DNA from: Acidaminobacter sp. JC074
Lineage (GTDB): Bacteria > Bacillota > Clostridia > Peptostreptococcales > Acidaminobacteraceae
Reading direction: 5' to 3'
NCBI RefSeq assembly: GCF_022496765.1
Contig: NZ_VANV01000002.1
Span: forward strand, 186,001-250,000
DNA length: 64,000 nucleotides
Shown: piece after piece, positions 16,118-23,565 of the stretch
Position numbering within the stretch: the first letter of the stretch is position 1
Layout of the letters: the number at the start of each line of letters is the position of its first letter
Position numbers and translations under genes: made by a program
Notes under the pieces: generated by a model
Databases searched by the model: none
What the model saw: only the letters and a program-made list of their open reading frames with translations
What the model was told of the DNA's origin: nothing

Positions 16118-17182
16118 ATGAAAGGAAATATTAGATTAGATTATTTAGACAACTTAAAGGTCTTGTTGACCATTCTGGTGATTGTTCATCATATAGCCAT
16201 AGCCTTTGGTGGAGAAGGTGCATTTGTAATTGCATCTCAGACTCAAGGAAGTGGACTTTTTAATTTAGGTATGACAGGCTTTTTAGCCATCAATCAATCC
16301 TATTTTATGGGACTCTTCTTTGCCATATCATCCTTTTTTTCTTATAAATCTTTAAAGAAAAAAGGTAGACAGGGATTTATTCATGCTAAGTTTAAAAGAC
16401 TCTTTATACCAGCATTAATTTATTATATAGGCCTATCGCCACTTAATAATATAATTGTCCAAGTCTTCCAAAAGGGGATGGATGACGGCCTATCATTAAG
16501 TTTTTCAATTGGCGCATTATGGTTTGTATTGGCCTTATTTCTATTTGATTGTGTTTATGCATTTACAAATCAGTTACTAGAAAAGATCAAGATCAAACAT
16601 ATGATATATTTGTTGCCGCTTACAGTCATTTTAACTTGGCTCGTTAGAATGATTACACCTGTAGGGGTGTTCCTTCCTGTAGTTGCATTTCAACCAGCGC
16701 ACTTTATTCAGTATATCTATGCCTATGCTTTAGGTGTGATTGTATCGAGGGATAATATATTAGATGAGATCATGTCGATCAAATACTATAAAGTTTTAAT
16801 CTTACTAATACCAATTTTAGGTTTATTAGGATTAGTCATCTATGGTCTAATAACATCAGTAGGTGATATTACTTATGCCTTTGGTGGTGGAAATATCTAT
16901 TCACTCTTGTACAGCCTTTTCGATATGCTCATGTTCTGTACTATGTCATTAGGTCTAACAAGTGTCTTCCAACATTTCTTTAACAGAGAATATACCATTG
17001 TTAAATGGATGAGTAAGTATGCATTTGGTGCTTATGTCATGCATTATATGGGGGTAACCATCACCATTTTATTTTTAAACCAACTTGCAATTGGTCATGG
17101 TTTGACTTTTGTCTTAACAGTCATCATAGGTATACCATTATCATTTATATTAGGCAAAGTTTTTAAGCCTATATTTGGTTAA
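16118..17182 (+). CDS. Acyltransferase family 3 membrane protein (OafA/WecH-like)
   Basis: 354 residues. The frame is open upstream to 16076, but GTGAGG before the ATG at 16118 and the family N-terminus (RLDYLDNLKVLLTILVIVHHIA) fix the start. The protein has about ten membrane segments; the double His in VIVHHIAIAFGG is the conserved feature of acyltransferase-3 proteins, which move acyl groups onto extracytoplasmic sugars or other acceptors. It faces away from the condensation-type acyltransferase across a 194-bp shared regulatory region, and both could modify cell-surface molecules. Confidence 0.86.
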   Translation: MKGNIRLDYLDNLKVLLTILVIVHHIAIAFGGEGAFVIASQTQGSGLFNLGMTGFLAINQSYFMGLFFAISSFFSYKSLKKKGRQGFIHAKFKRLFIPALIYYIGLSPLNNIIVQVFQKGMDDGLSLSFSIGALWFVLALFLFDCVYAFTNQLLEKIKIKHMIYLLPLTVILTWLVRMITPVGVFLPVVAFQPAHFIQYIYAYALGVIVSRDNILDEIMSIKYYKVLILLIPILGLLGLVIYGLITSVGDITYAFGGGNIYSLLYSLFDMLMFCTMSLGLTSVFQHFFNREYTIVKWMSKYAFGAYVMHYMGVTITILFLNQLAIGHGLTFVLTVIIGIPLSFILGKVFKPIFG

Positions 17183-17207
17183 AAAAATCCGCATAAGCGG
17201 ATTTTTT
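17182..17207. terminator. Bidirectional terminator
   Basis: AAAAAATCCGC / GCGGATTTTTT with loop ATAA, shared by the acyltransferase-3 gene (+) and the diguanylate cyclase gene (-). Confidence 0.92.
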
Positions 17208-18858
17208 ATTTGCCTTTTATTTGTCTTTTCATTTCATACATTTTACCATCTGCAGATTTTATAAGATCGTCAGCAGTATATTTTGAAGAAGAGATATATC
17301 TTGCATATCCTATGGATAGAGAAATTTCTTTATCATTAGGTATTTGGACTTCTTGACCTAGAAGATTTTCTAGATAATCTTGATCATGAATCAAATCTTC
17401 AACAGATTGTATAAGTCTTACAATCAGTTTTTGTAATTGATCTTCTTCTATATGAGGCAGTAGTATAATAAACTCATCACCACCGTATCTACCTATCACA
17501 TCCTTTGACCTAATAAAGCTTGCCATATGACCAGATATTTTAATAAGAATTTCATCACCTAAATCATGGCCAAAGGTGTCGTTGTAGTATTTAAAGTTGT
17601 TGATGTCTATGAAGCAAAGTGAAAAGGTGTTGATGCGGTTTTCTTTAACGGACTCGATAAAGTCATTGATTTCTATATAGAGCTGATGACGGTTATAAAT
17701 GCCTGTTAAAGCATCGCGTGTAGCTAATTTCGTGAGCTTCTTGTTGGCAACACGCAGTTCCTCTGTTCTTTTTTCTACAAGACCTTCAAGTTGTGATGTA
17801 TGTTTTTCTATAGCAGAGTGCATGGAGTTATAGGTATCCACCAGTGTCATCATTTCTGTGTTCTTTTGTAAACCTGTCAGGTTTGATTTAAAAGGCAGAG
17901 ATGCCTTTGCCGATTCCGTGAGTTTTTCAATGGGTTTTAGTAAAGAGTAGGTGATAAATGTTGTTAATATGAGTCCTATAAGTAAAAGAAGTAAACCTCT
18001 TGTTACAACCATTTCTCTTATGATAGCTGTTGGTGAATAAATATCATCTTCTTTAGAAGTAATGCCAAGTTTCCAACCTGCATAAGGGATTTTGGTAAAA
18101 GTCATGATGTGGTTTTCGCCATCACTTTCAAAGGTGCCTGAACCGCTAGAGTCCTTTAGTAAACTTTGAATGACTTCGGGTTCATTACTATAACCGTATT
18201 TAGGCAGGTCTTGGATGTTAACATAGTTTTCATATTGAAAGTCAGGATGTGTAATGATGGTGCCTTGTCTATCGATGATCCAGCCATAGCTTTCAGTCGC
18301 GAGTTTAACATTCTCAAAGGATTTAGAAAGTGATTCGACCTTAATAGAACCAGCAAGGGCACCGATAAGTTCACCACTGTCTCTAACAGGTACCAGTATT
18401 GCAACAGCAGGTGCTTTTAAGTACCTGCCCATATAAGGCTGACTCACATAATAATCTAAGTTATTTTCTATTATCTGATAGAAGTATTCTCTGTCTGTTA
18501 CATTTCCAATTGTACCGTCTTGCCAGTAGGAGTTGCCTTCAAGGTCTATAAAATATATATGGTCAAATATAAATTTGTCTGAATCTGTATATTTCATAGT
18601 GGTTTGATTGAAACGGTCGATTTTCTTATTTAATAGAGAATTCATGCTTGCAAGTTGTTCCAAAGTAGATATGTGGAGTTCTAAGTTGTTAGATATAATC
18701 TCGGCTTGTAAACGTGTTATCTCTTTAGAATTCTCAATGATAAGCGAACGCATTTCACTTGTTGTGCTCTCTGAAAAGGTATAAGTTAGTGTGCCTATAA
18801 TAATGACAAAAATGATTAAATATATTAAAATAGCTCGATTTCTAATGGATTGAAACAT
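17206..18858 (-). CDS. dCache-sensor diguanylate cyclase (GGDEF)
   Basis: 550 residues. A membrane segment at residues 8-28 is followed by a periplasmic dCache-type sensor (HIYFIDLEGNSYWQDG, YVSQPYMGRYLKAPAVAILVPV), a second membrane segment near residue 280, a short linker/HAMP-like region and coiled coil, then a GGDEF domain. The active site is RYGGDEF (459-463) and the inhibitory I-site RxxD is intact (Arg450-Asp453, five residues before GGDEF). It should therefore make c-di-GMP and be product-inhibited. The sensor probably binds a small extracellular metabolite. AAAGGAG precedes the ATG. Confidence 0.93.
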   Translation of the reverse strand: MFQSIRNRAILIYLIIFVIIIGTLTYTFSESTTSEMRSLIIENSKEITRLQAEIISNNLELHISTLEQLASMNSLLNKKIDRFNQTTMKYTDSDKFIFDHIYFIDLEGNSYWQDGTIGNVTDREYFYQIIENNLDYYVSQPYMGRYLKAPAVAILVPVRDSGELIGALAGSIKVESLSKSFENVKLATESYGWIIDRQGTIITHPDFQYENYVNIQDLPKYGYSNEPEVIQSLLKDSSGSGTFESDGENHIMTFTKIPYAGWKLGITSKEDDIYSPTAIIREMVVTRGLLLLLIGLILTTFITYSLLKPIEKLTESAKASLPFKSNLTGLQKNTEMMTLVDTYNSMHSAIEKHTSQLEGLVEKRTEELRVANKKLTKLATRDALTGIYNRHQLYIEINDFIESVKENRINTFSLCFIDINNFKYYNDTFGHDLGDEILIKISGHMASFIRSKDVIGRYGGDEFIILLPHIEEDQLQKLIVRLIQSVEDLIHDQDYLENLLGQEVQIPNDKEISLSIGYARYISSSKYTADDLIKSADGKMYEMKRQIKGK

Positions 18859-19007
18859 AATAATCTCCTTTAAAAATATTATACCCTAGATTTAATTCGT
18901 CACTCAAAGAAAATTTCCGTAATATTTATGAGTCTTTTGGTATTTACTGATATAATATTCTTGAAATTATATAGAAAACATGACTTGTTATATAGAAAGG
19001 ATTGCCC

Positions 19008-19760
19008 ATGAATATTGGCGTGTTAGGTGTAGGTGTTATTGGTTCCTCTATTATAAGAGGCTTTTGCAAGGATGGCGACTTAGACCATGTGTTATACATT
19101 TCACCAAGAGGTGAAGAAAAAAGCAAATCATTAGAAGATGAGTTTAGTCAGGTTATCAGATGTAAAACAAATCAAGAAGTGCTTGATAAGGCCGATTTGA
19201 TCATTATTTCAGTTTTACCTTCTAAAGGTATGGAGATATTATCGTCTTTAAGCTTCTCTGATAAACATCATGTGATTAACTTGATGTCGGATAAGAAGTT
19301 AGATCAAATTGCTGGTGTTATAGGAAAAACTCAATCTTTAACCCATATGGTGCCTTTATCATTTATTCAAAATAGACAAGGTCCTATAGCTGTCTATCCT
19401 AAAAATGATTTTGTTTCATCTGTATTTTCTAAAATGGGACACTTGCTTTCAGTAGACAAGGTAGAAGATATAGAGGCAATCGCTGCTATTACAGGACTGA
19501 TGACGTCATATTATAGACTGCTTAATGATGTTACCTTATGGGGACAAGGTGCAGGATTGTCTTATGAAGTTTCTAAAGACTATACGACAAACTTTTTCGA
19601 AGCCTTATCTAATAATGCTTCAATTTCTAATCTTAATCAGCTTTCAACTGAAATGACACCAGGTGGCTTAAATGAGTATGCGCTTAGATATTTAGAAGAG
19701 AAAGATACTTTTAAGAGTTGGATTGATACTTTAGATCCTATGTTAAAAAGAGTGGAGTAA
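19008..19760 (+). CDS. Pyrroline-5-carboxylate reductase-family oxidoreductase
   Basis: 250 residues. Translation from ATG at 19008 is favoured by AAAGGA seven bases upstream; a TTG six bases earlier is also in frame. The N-terminus MNIGVLGVGVIGSSII is an NAD(P)-binding Rossmann loop, DLIIISVLPSKG ends the dinucleotide domain, and EMTPGGLNEYAL matches the P5CR dimerisation signature (TSPGGTT in true ProC). The changed signature and the lack of nearby proline genes leave the substrate uncertain; it could be a paralogue acting on another imine. The gene end overlaps the terminator of the convergent gene. Confidence 0.8.
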   Translation: MNIGVLGVGVIGSSIIRGFCKDGDLDHVLYISPRGEEKSKSLEDEFSQVIRCKTNQEVLDKADLIIISVLPSKGMEILSSLSFSDKHHVINLMSDKKLDQIAGVIGKTQSLTHMVPLSFIQNRQGPIAVYPKNDFVSSVFSKMGHLLSVDKVEDIEAIAAITGLMTSYYRLLNDVTLWGQGAGLSYEVSKDYTTNFFEALSNNASISNLNQLSTEMTPGGLNEYALRYLEEKDTFKSWIDTLDPMLKRVE

Positions 19761-19769
19761 TCTCCACTC
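19745..19769 (-). terminator. Terminator of the satD-DUF3307 operon (minus strand)
   Basis: GAGTGGAG / CTCCACTC with a 4-nt loop; read on the minus strand it is followed by TTTTT. On the plus strand no T run follows, so it works mainly in the minus direction, though it lies across the end of the plus-strand gene. Confidence 0.75.
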
Positions 19770-20460
19770 ATATCAAGTATCTTTTTAATATTAGACCGGT
19801 AATTAATCCAGCAACAACACTGATAAAGGTACCTATATAAAACTGTAAACCGAAAAGTTTGTTATTTTGTACCTCATTCCACCTAGAAGCCGTTTTTACA
19901 CCAATAAATACAGCAACAAAAGACTCTAGGTTAAGGATAATCAAGATAGAAAACAGTATTCTTTCAATATATCCAATCCATTTAGATGGAGAAGATTCGT
20001 CTTCGGAATCCTTTAAATGAATAACTGAAAAAACTATTTCGATTAGGACATCCACTGGTCGAATCATTATAAGAACCGGTAGAAGCAAAAATAGTAGTCG
20101 ATATAGTCTTGAAAAAGCGTACGAAGTGGGCTGAACCATTATATTTGAAAAAATCAAGATTAAGACAATATGTAAACCTTGATCGAGTAAAAAAGCCATT
20201 AAATCATATTTTTTATCGAACTTAATACCGTACTTAAAAACATCTACCATGAAGTGAAGCGTTGAAATGATGAGAATGTAAGCAATCATCCTAATGGAAA
20301 ATTGGTAAAATAAGAGTGGTAGCAAACATAGCAGATGAATGATGGTGTGTAAAGCTTGATATTTTACAGATTCATGTTTTTTCTTAATGAGTTCTTTGTT
20401 TTGAAAGTAAAAGTCACCAAGTATATGGGCAAAAATACTATAATAAATAACTAGTTGCAT
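19768..20460 (-). CDS. DUF3307 integral membrane protein
   Basis: 230 residues with about six hydrophobic segments. The N-terminus FAHILGDFYFQNKELIKKKHES and the later QALHTIIHLLC match DUF3307 (HLLGDFxLQ...Kxxx...LxxHxxxH). In Firmicutes DUF3307 genes commonly sit beside satD, as here, and the pair has been linked to stress or acid tolerance in streptococci; the mechanism is unknown. The ATG lies inside the last codons of satD (10-bp overlap), and its AAAGGAG ribosome site is also inside satD. Confidence 0.82.
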   Translation of the reverse strand: MQLVIYYSIFAHILGDFYFQNKELIKKKHESVKYQALHTIIHLLCLLPLLFYQFSIRMIAYILIISTLHFMVDVFKYGIKFDKKYDLMAFLLDQGLHIVLILIFSNIMVQPTSYAFSRLYRLLFLLLPVLIMIRPVDVLIEIVFSVIHLKDSEDESSPSKWIGYIERILFSILIILNLESFVAVFIGVKTASRWNEVQNNKLFGLQFYIGTFISVVAGLITGLILKRYLI

Positions 20461-21083
20461 GAAGTCTCCTTTAAAGTGAGTGAAAGTAGTTGTATTAAAG
20501 AATTTTTAAGTTGAATAATCTCTACAAGATAATATCTTGAAATGGTCCTAGAAATACTCGATTGTTGATTATCTAGTCTAAGTGCGATTTCTTTTTGCGG
20601 CATTTCCTTATAGAGTGATTCCAGTATAAAGTTAGCCTGATCAGATAAATTGTCTTTTAATTTTACATATAGATTCCATAGATTTTGAGTTGACTTAAAA
20701 TTTAAGTTTTCAATAATGGTATTGGGTTGTCCTTTTTTCTTGGCTTTTATGATAGCATTTCTGGCACAGTGAAAAGCTGGACCATCATTTTTTTCTACAT
20801 CAATGGTATTTAACTGAGTATCTATTTTTCCATATCCAATACCTATGTATAGCTTTAAATCGTGTTTAATTTCGAATGCTTTTAAAGTTTCAAGTAGTGA
20901 TATTAAGTCTGGAGATGCTTCAATCAAACCTTGAATTTCATCCCCGAGTACAATATCGAAAGCTGCTATAACATAAGATTCCTTATTAAGATGTTCGCAA
21001 AGTCTTTTAAGTTTGTCCTGTAAGAGTTGACGATTGCTATGCTTTTTTGAATATTTTACATCTATATTGATTACAAAGTACAT
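20451..21083 (-). CDS. satD: SatD family protein with C-terminal helix-turn-helix
   Basis: 210 residues. The N-terminal 150 residues match the SatD family (FVINIDVKYSKK, FDIVLGDEIQGLI, LYIGIGYGKIDT, DGPAFHCARNAI), related in appearance to nucleotide-cyclase-like folds but without known catalysis. Residues about 170-195 (MPQKEIALRLDNQQSSISRTISR) read as a sigma-region-4-like helix-turn-helix, so it may bind DNA. Its promoter, TTGACT-16-TATACT on the minus strand, carries the first of three evenly spaced CC-N6-GG boxes, which suggests autoregulation or control by a neighbouring factor. Confidence 0.8.
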   Translation of the reverse strand: MYFVINIDVKYSKKHSNRQLLQDKLKRLCEHLNKESYVIAAFDIVLGDEIQGLIEASPDLISLLETLKAFEIKHDLKLYIGIGYGKIDTQLNTIDVEKNDGPAFHCARNAIIKAKKKGQPNTIIENLNFKSTQNLWNLYVKLKDNLSDQANFILESLYKEMPQKEIALRLDNQQSSISRTISRYYLVEIIQLKNSLIQLLSLTLKETSCN

Positions 21084-21103
21084 AATATTATCTCCTTATC
21101 TTA

Positions 21104-21131
21104 AGTATACCCGATAATGGTTATAAGTCAA
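21104..21131 (-). promoter_or_regulatory. Promoter of satD-DUF3307 operon
   Basis: On the minus strand TTGACT (21131-21126) is followed by a 16-bp spacer and TATACT (21109-21104). Operator-like box 1 fills the spacer. Confidence 0.7.
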
Positions 21132-21182
21132 GATATACCCGAAATCGGTACTATAATTTTTTATAACCAAAATAGGTATATA
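21106..21182. promoter_or_regulatory. Array of three 28-bp-phased CC-N6-GG operator boxes
   Basis: Boxes at 21106-21125, 21134-21155 and 21162-21182 share TATAnCC-N6-GGTnnnATA. CC pairs start at 21111, 21139 and 21167 and GG pairs at 21119, 21147 and 21175: exactly 28 bp apart each time. Boxes 1 and 3 are good palindromes; box 2 is less symmetric. Box 1 lies between the -35 and -10 of satD, and box 3 ends about 25 bp before the -10 of the divergent gene. Confidence 0.7.
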
Positions 21183-21206
21183 GTTTTAGATAGTCAACAA
21201 AAATGG

Positions 21207-21212
21207 TATAAT
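21207..21212 (+). promoter_or_regulatory. -10 box of the gene at 21239
   Basis: A perfect TATAAT, 27 bp before the ATG; the -35 at 17 bp (TTTTAG) is poor, as expected for a regulated promoter next to the CC-N6-GG array. Confidence 0.5.
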
Positions 21213-21238
21213 AGGCGTATTAGAGTTTGGAGAGGTTT

Positions 21239-21751
21239 ATGAAGACGAAAGATATAACCACAATTTCATTTGGCGTTGCATCAATAATAGCTGGTGGTTT
21301 TATTGTACTTGCCGTATCTAAGTTGATGCCATTTCCAGGGATAAAATTTATACTGATGGCACCTTTTTTATCCATGATGATGTATGTACTGTCAATGAAA
21401 ATAGAAAATAAATATGCCATACTTTACATAGGACTGGTATTTGCAGGTATCATGTCACTTTTTCATGTTGTCATGGGACTTTCAATTGTTACCACAACAC
21501 TGTTAACACAAGTTTCCATCATTGGATTTATAGACAAGGATAAACGTTCCATGCTAGGAGGTATATTCTTTTCTATGTATACAGGTTTAACAGCACTTAT
21601 ATTCTCTAAACATTTAATAGGTGGTATTTTTGAAAATGTGACTTTTATATGGATTGGCATAACTGTAATAATTTGCGCTGGTTTTGGTTTAGTAGGTGGC
21701 ATTTTTGGTAAAAGAATTTTAAAACATTTAAATTCTATAATATCTAGATGA
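21239..21751 (+). CDS. Small integral membrane protein, possibly an ECF-type S component
   Basis: 170 residues in five or six hydrophobic segments with a short basic start (MKTKDITTISFGVASII). The start is set by GGAGAGG before the ATG at 21239 rather than the in-frame TTG at 21227. The KTKDI N-terminus, five-to-six helices and loop pattern recall MptD-type ECF substrate-binding subunits, but no diagnostic motif proves it. It is divergent from the satD operon and shares the 28-bp-phased box array with it, so all three genes are probably co-regulated. Confidence 0.5.
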   Translation: MKTKDITTISFGVASIIAGGFIVLAVSKLMPFPGIKFILMAPFLSMMMYVLSMKIENKYAILYIGLVFAGIMSLFHVVMGLSIVTTTLLTQVSIIGFIDKDKRSMLGGIFFSMYTGLTALIFSKHLIGGIFENVTFIWIGITVIICAGFGLVGGIFGKRILKHLNSIISR

Positions 21752-21815
21752 TTTGCTTGTTAAATGTTTTGAACTTATGTATGATGAACAAGAAAAGTAG
21801 AATAAGGAGAAGACA

Positions 21816-22112
21816 ATGACAAAGGAAAAAGAATTAGAAACATGCGGTTGTGGTGAAGAACATGATCATGACCATCACCATGATACAGTAACACTTACAT
21901 TAGAAGATGGTTCAGAATTAGAATGTCCTATTATTGATATTTTTGAAGTTGAAGCACAACAGTATATAGCACTTTATCATCCAATAGATGAAGTAGCCTT
22001 ATTATATAGATTCTCAGATTATGAGGATGGTACAATTGAAGTGACATCAATTGAAAGTGATGAGGAATTTGCTAAGGTAAGTGAATATGTAACAAGTTTA
22101 ATGGAAGAATAG
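21816..22112 (+). CDS. DUF1292 family protein
   Basis: 98 residues, acidic, soluble. CGCGEEHDHDHHHDTVTLTLEDGSELECPIIDIFEVEAQQYIAL is the DUF1292 pattern: a metal-binding-looking His-rich head followed by a small beta domain. DUF1292 proteins are widespread in Firmicutes with no assigned function. AAGGAG precedes the ATG, and a terminator overlaps the stop. Confidence 0.88.
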   Translation: MTKEKELETCGCGEEHDHDHHHDTVTLTLEDGSELECPIIDIFEVEAQQYIALYHPIDEVALLYRFSDYEDGTIEVTSIESDEEFAKVSEYVTSLMEE

Positions 22113-22139
22113 TCCTACTTTTGTAGGGCTATCTTTTTT
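22111..22139 (+). terminator. Intrinsic terminator after the DUF1292 gene
   Basis: AGTCCTAC / GTAGGGCT, loop TTTT, followed by ATCTTTTTT. The right arm contributes to the -35 of the next gene's promoter. Confidence 0.8.
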
Positions 22140-22149
22140 GTATTATAAT
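22121..22149 (+). promoter_or_regulatory. Promoter of the XRE-TPR regulator, embedded in a terminator
   Basis: TTGTAG (22121-22126), 17-bp spacer, TATAAT (22144-22149). The -35 uses the loop and right arm of the preceding terminator hairpin. Confidence 0.6.
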
Positions 22150-22166
22150 AATTATTGAGGTGGAAA

Positions 22167-23399
22167 ATGAATAATTATGGTGCGGTTATTAGAGCAAAAA
22201 GAAAACACATGGCTTTATCACAGAAGCAAGTATGTCATGGTATTTGTGCAGTATCACACTTGTCTAAAATAGAAACTGGAGATGTTGAGTTAACTGACGA
22301 AATAAAGAGCCTATTGATGAAAAGATTAGACTTATCTGAGAAGGAACCAATTAGAGAGAAAGATTGTTATGATCTGCATAATTTTCATGAGTTGATAATG
22401 TCTATGGATAGATTTATGGCTTTTGATACTTATGATAGGTTGATCAAGAGACAGTCTCTATTGAAGTTTTCAAAATATCATATTGCATTTTACTTAATGG
22501 TATACGGTTATTACGTTATATCTAAAAGACCCTTCTATAAAAAAGCACTTGCTGCAAAAGCTTACTTAGAAGACTTATCAAATCACTTAAATGATGAGCA
22601 AATGTATAGTTTCAGATTATATAATGGCCTTTCTGAACTTTCTGCAGATAGGCTATCAGGTATTCATTTGTTAGAGGATTTGTTGAAGATGAAGTCTAAG
22701 GGATATGTCAACTTTCAATTGATGTGCTTAAATACAGGTATGAAGAAGTATCATCATGCTCTGAAATATGCTGAGGATGCTGTAGCATCTTTTCTTAATG
22801 AAGGCTGTATGAGAGGTATTGTTTCAACTGTTCACTATGTAGGTACTGTTTACGTTGCTATGGGAGACTATGATATGGCAGAAACTTATTACAAGAATGC
22901 CATCAAGTTATCAGAATCCTGCCAAAGTAGTGATGATTATATTAGGTCTTACATGTTTTTTGGATACTCTAATTTAGGTGAAATCTCAATGAGGAATAAC
23001 CAACTAGCAGATATGTTGAAGTATGCTGAGCTGGCTATTGAACACGCAGAATCTATTGATAAGAAACTTTATGGTGTTTTGCCTTACTTTCAAAAGGCTT
23101 ATGTATTAAGTTTTAAGAACATGGATTTGGCTAGAAAAACTCTTAACGAAGGTTACTTGAAGCTTCATTTGTCAAAAACTCAGGATAAGGCTTTGGAGGA
23201 TGTTTATTATTCAAAGTATGATTATATGATTCATCATAGAGATTACATAAAAGATGAAGCTTATAAGGTGATCTTACTTAAAGCTGAATCGGTTGCATTG
23301 AATTATCAGTTAAACCATATGCTTCATGAAATACATGATGAGTTGAAGTTGCATTATACTAGCAATCGCCAATATAAAAAAGCAATGGAAATAGGTTGA
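22167..23399 (+). CDS. XRE-family HTH regulator with TPR-like C-terminus (Rgg/PlcR type)
   Basis: 410 residues. GAGGTGG fixes the ATG at 22167. Residues 1-65 hold an XRE helix-turn-helix (GAVIRAKRKHMALSQKQVCHGICAVSHLSKIE). The rest is alpha-helical with tetratricopeptide-like units, for example YHALKYAEDAVASF, GDYDMAETYYKNAIKLSE and NQLADMLKYAELAIEHAE. This is the architecture of RRNPP/Rgg-type regulators that respond to short secreted peptides. No peptide gene is obvious next to it. The downstream WD40 lipoprotein gene has its own leader, so a direct target is not established. Confidence 0.82.
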   Translation: MNNYGAVIRAKRKHMALSQKQVCHGICAVSHLSKIETGDVELTDEIKSLLMKRLDLSEKEPIREKDCYDLHNFHELIMSMDRFMAFDTYDRLIKRQSLLKFSKYHIAFYLMVYGYYVISKRPFYKKALAAKAYLEDLSNHLNDEQMYSFRLYNGLSELSADRLSGIHLLEDLLKMKSKGYVNFQLMCLNTGMKKYHHALKYAEDAVASFLNEGCMRGIVSTVHYVGTVYVAMGDYDMAETYYKNAIKLSESCQSSDDYIRSYMFFGYSNLGEISMRNNQLADMLKYAELAIEHAESIDKKLYGVLPYFQKAYVLSFKNMDLARKTLNEGYLKLHLSKTQDKALEDVYYSKYDYMIHHRDYIKDEAYKVILLKAESVALNYQLNHMLHEIHDELKLHYTSNRQYKKAMEIG

Positions 23400-23424
23400 A
23401 AAATTTTATATGGTAATAAGATCT

Positions 23425-23449
23425 AAACCGGCTTATAGTCGGTTTTTTT
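23425..23449 (+). terminator. Intrinsic terminator
   Basis: AAACCG / CGGTTT around a 9-nt loop, followed by a T7 run. Confidence 0.75.
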
Positions 23450-23565
23450 ATGAAAATATCAATCATTTACTTTCATAAGAATGATATAAGGCTTATTTTT
23501 TACTTATTTTCATCACTTTTCTCATATATATATACATCCTATACTTATAAGAAAGGGGTGGGATT

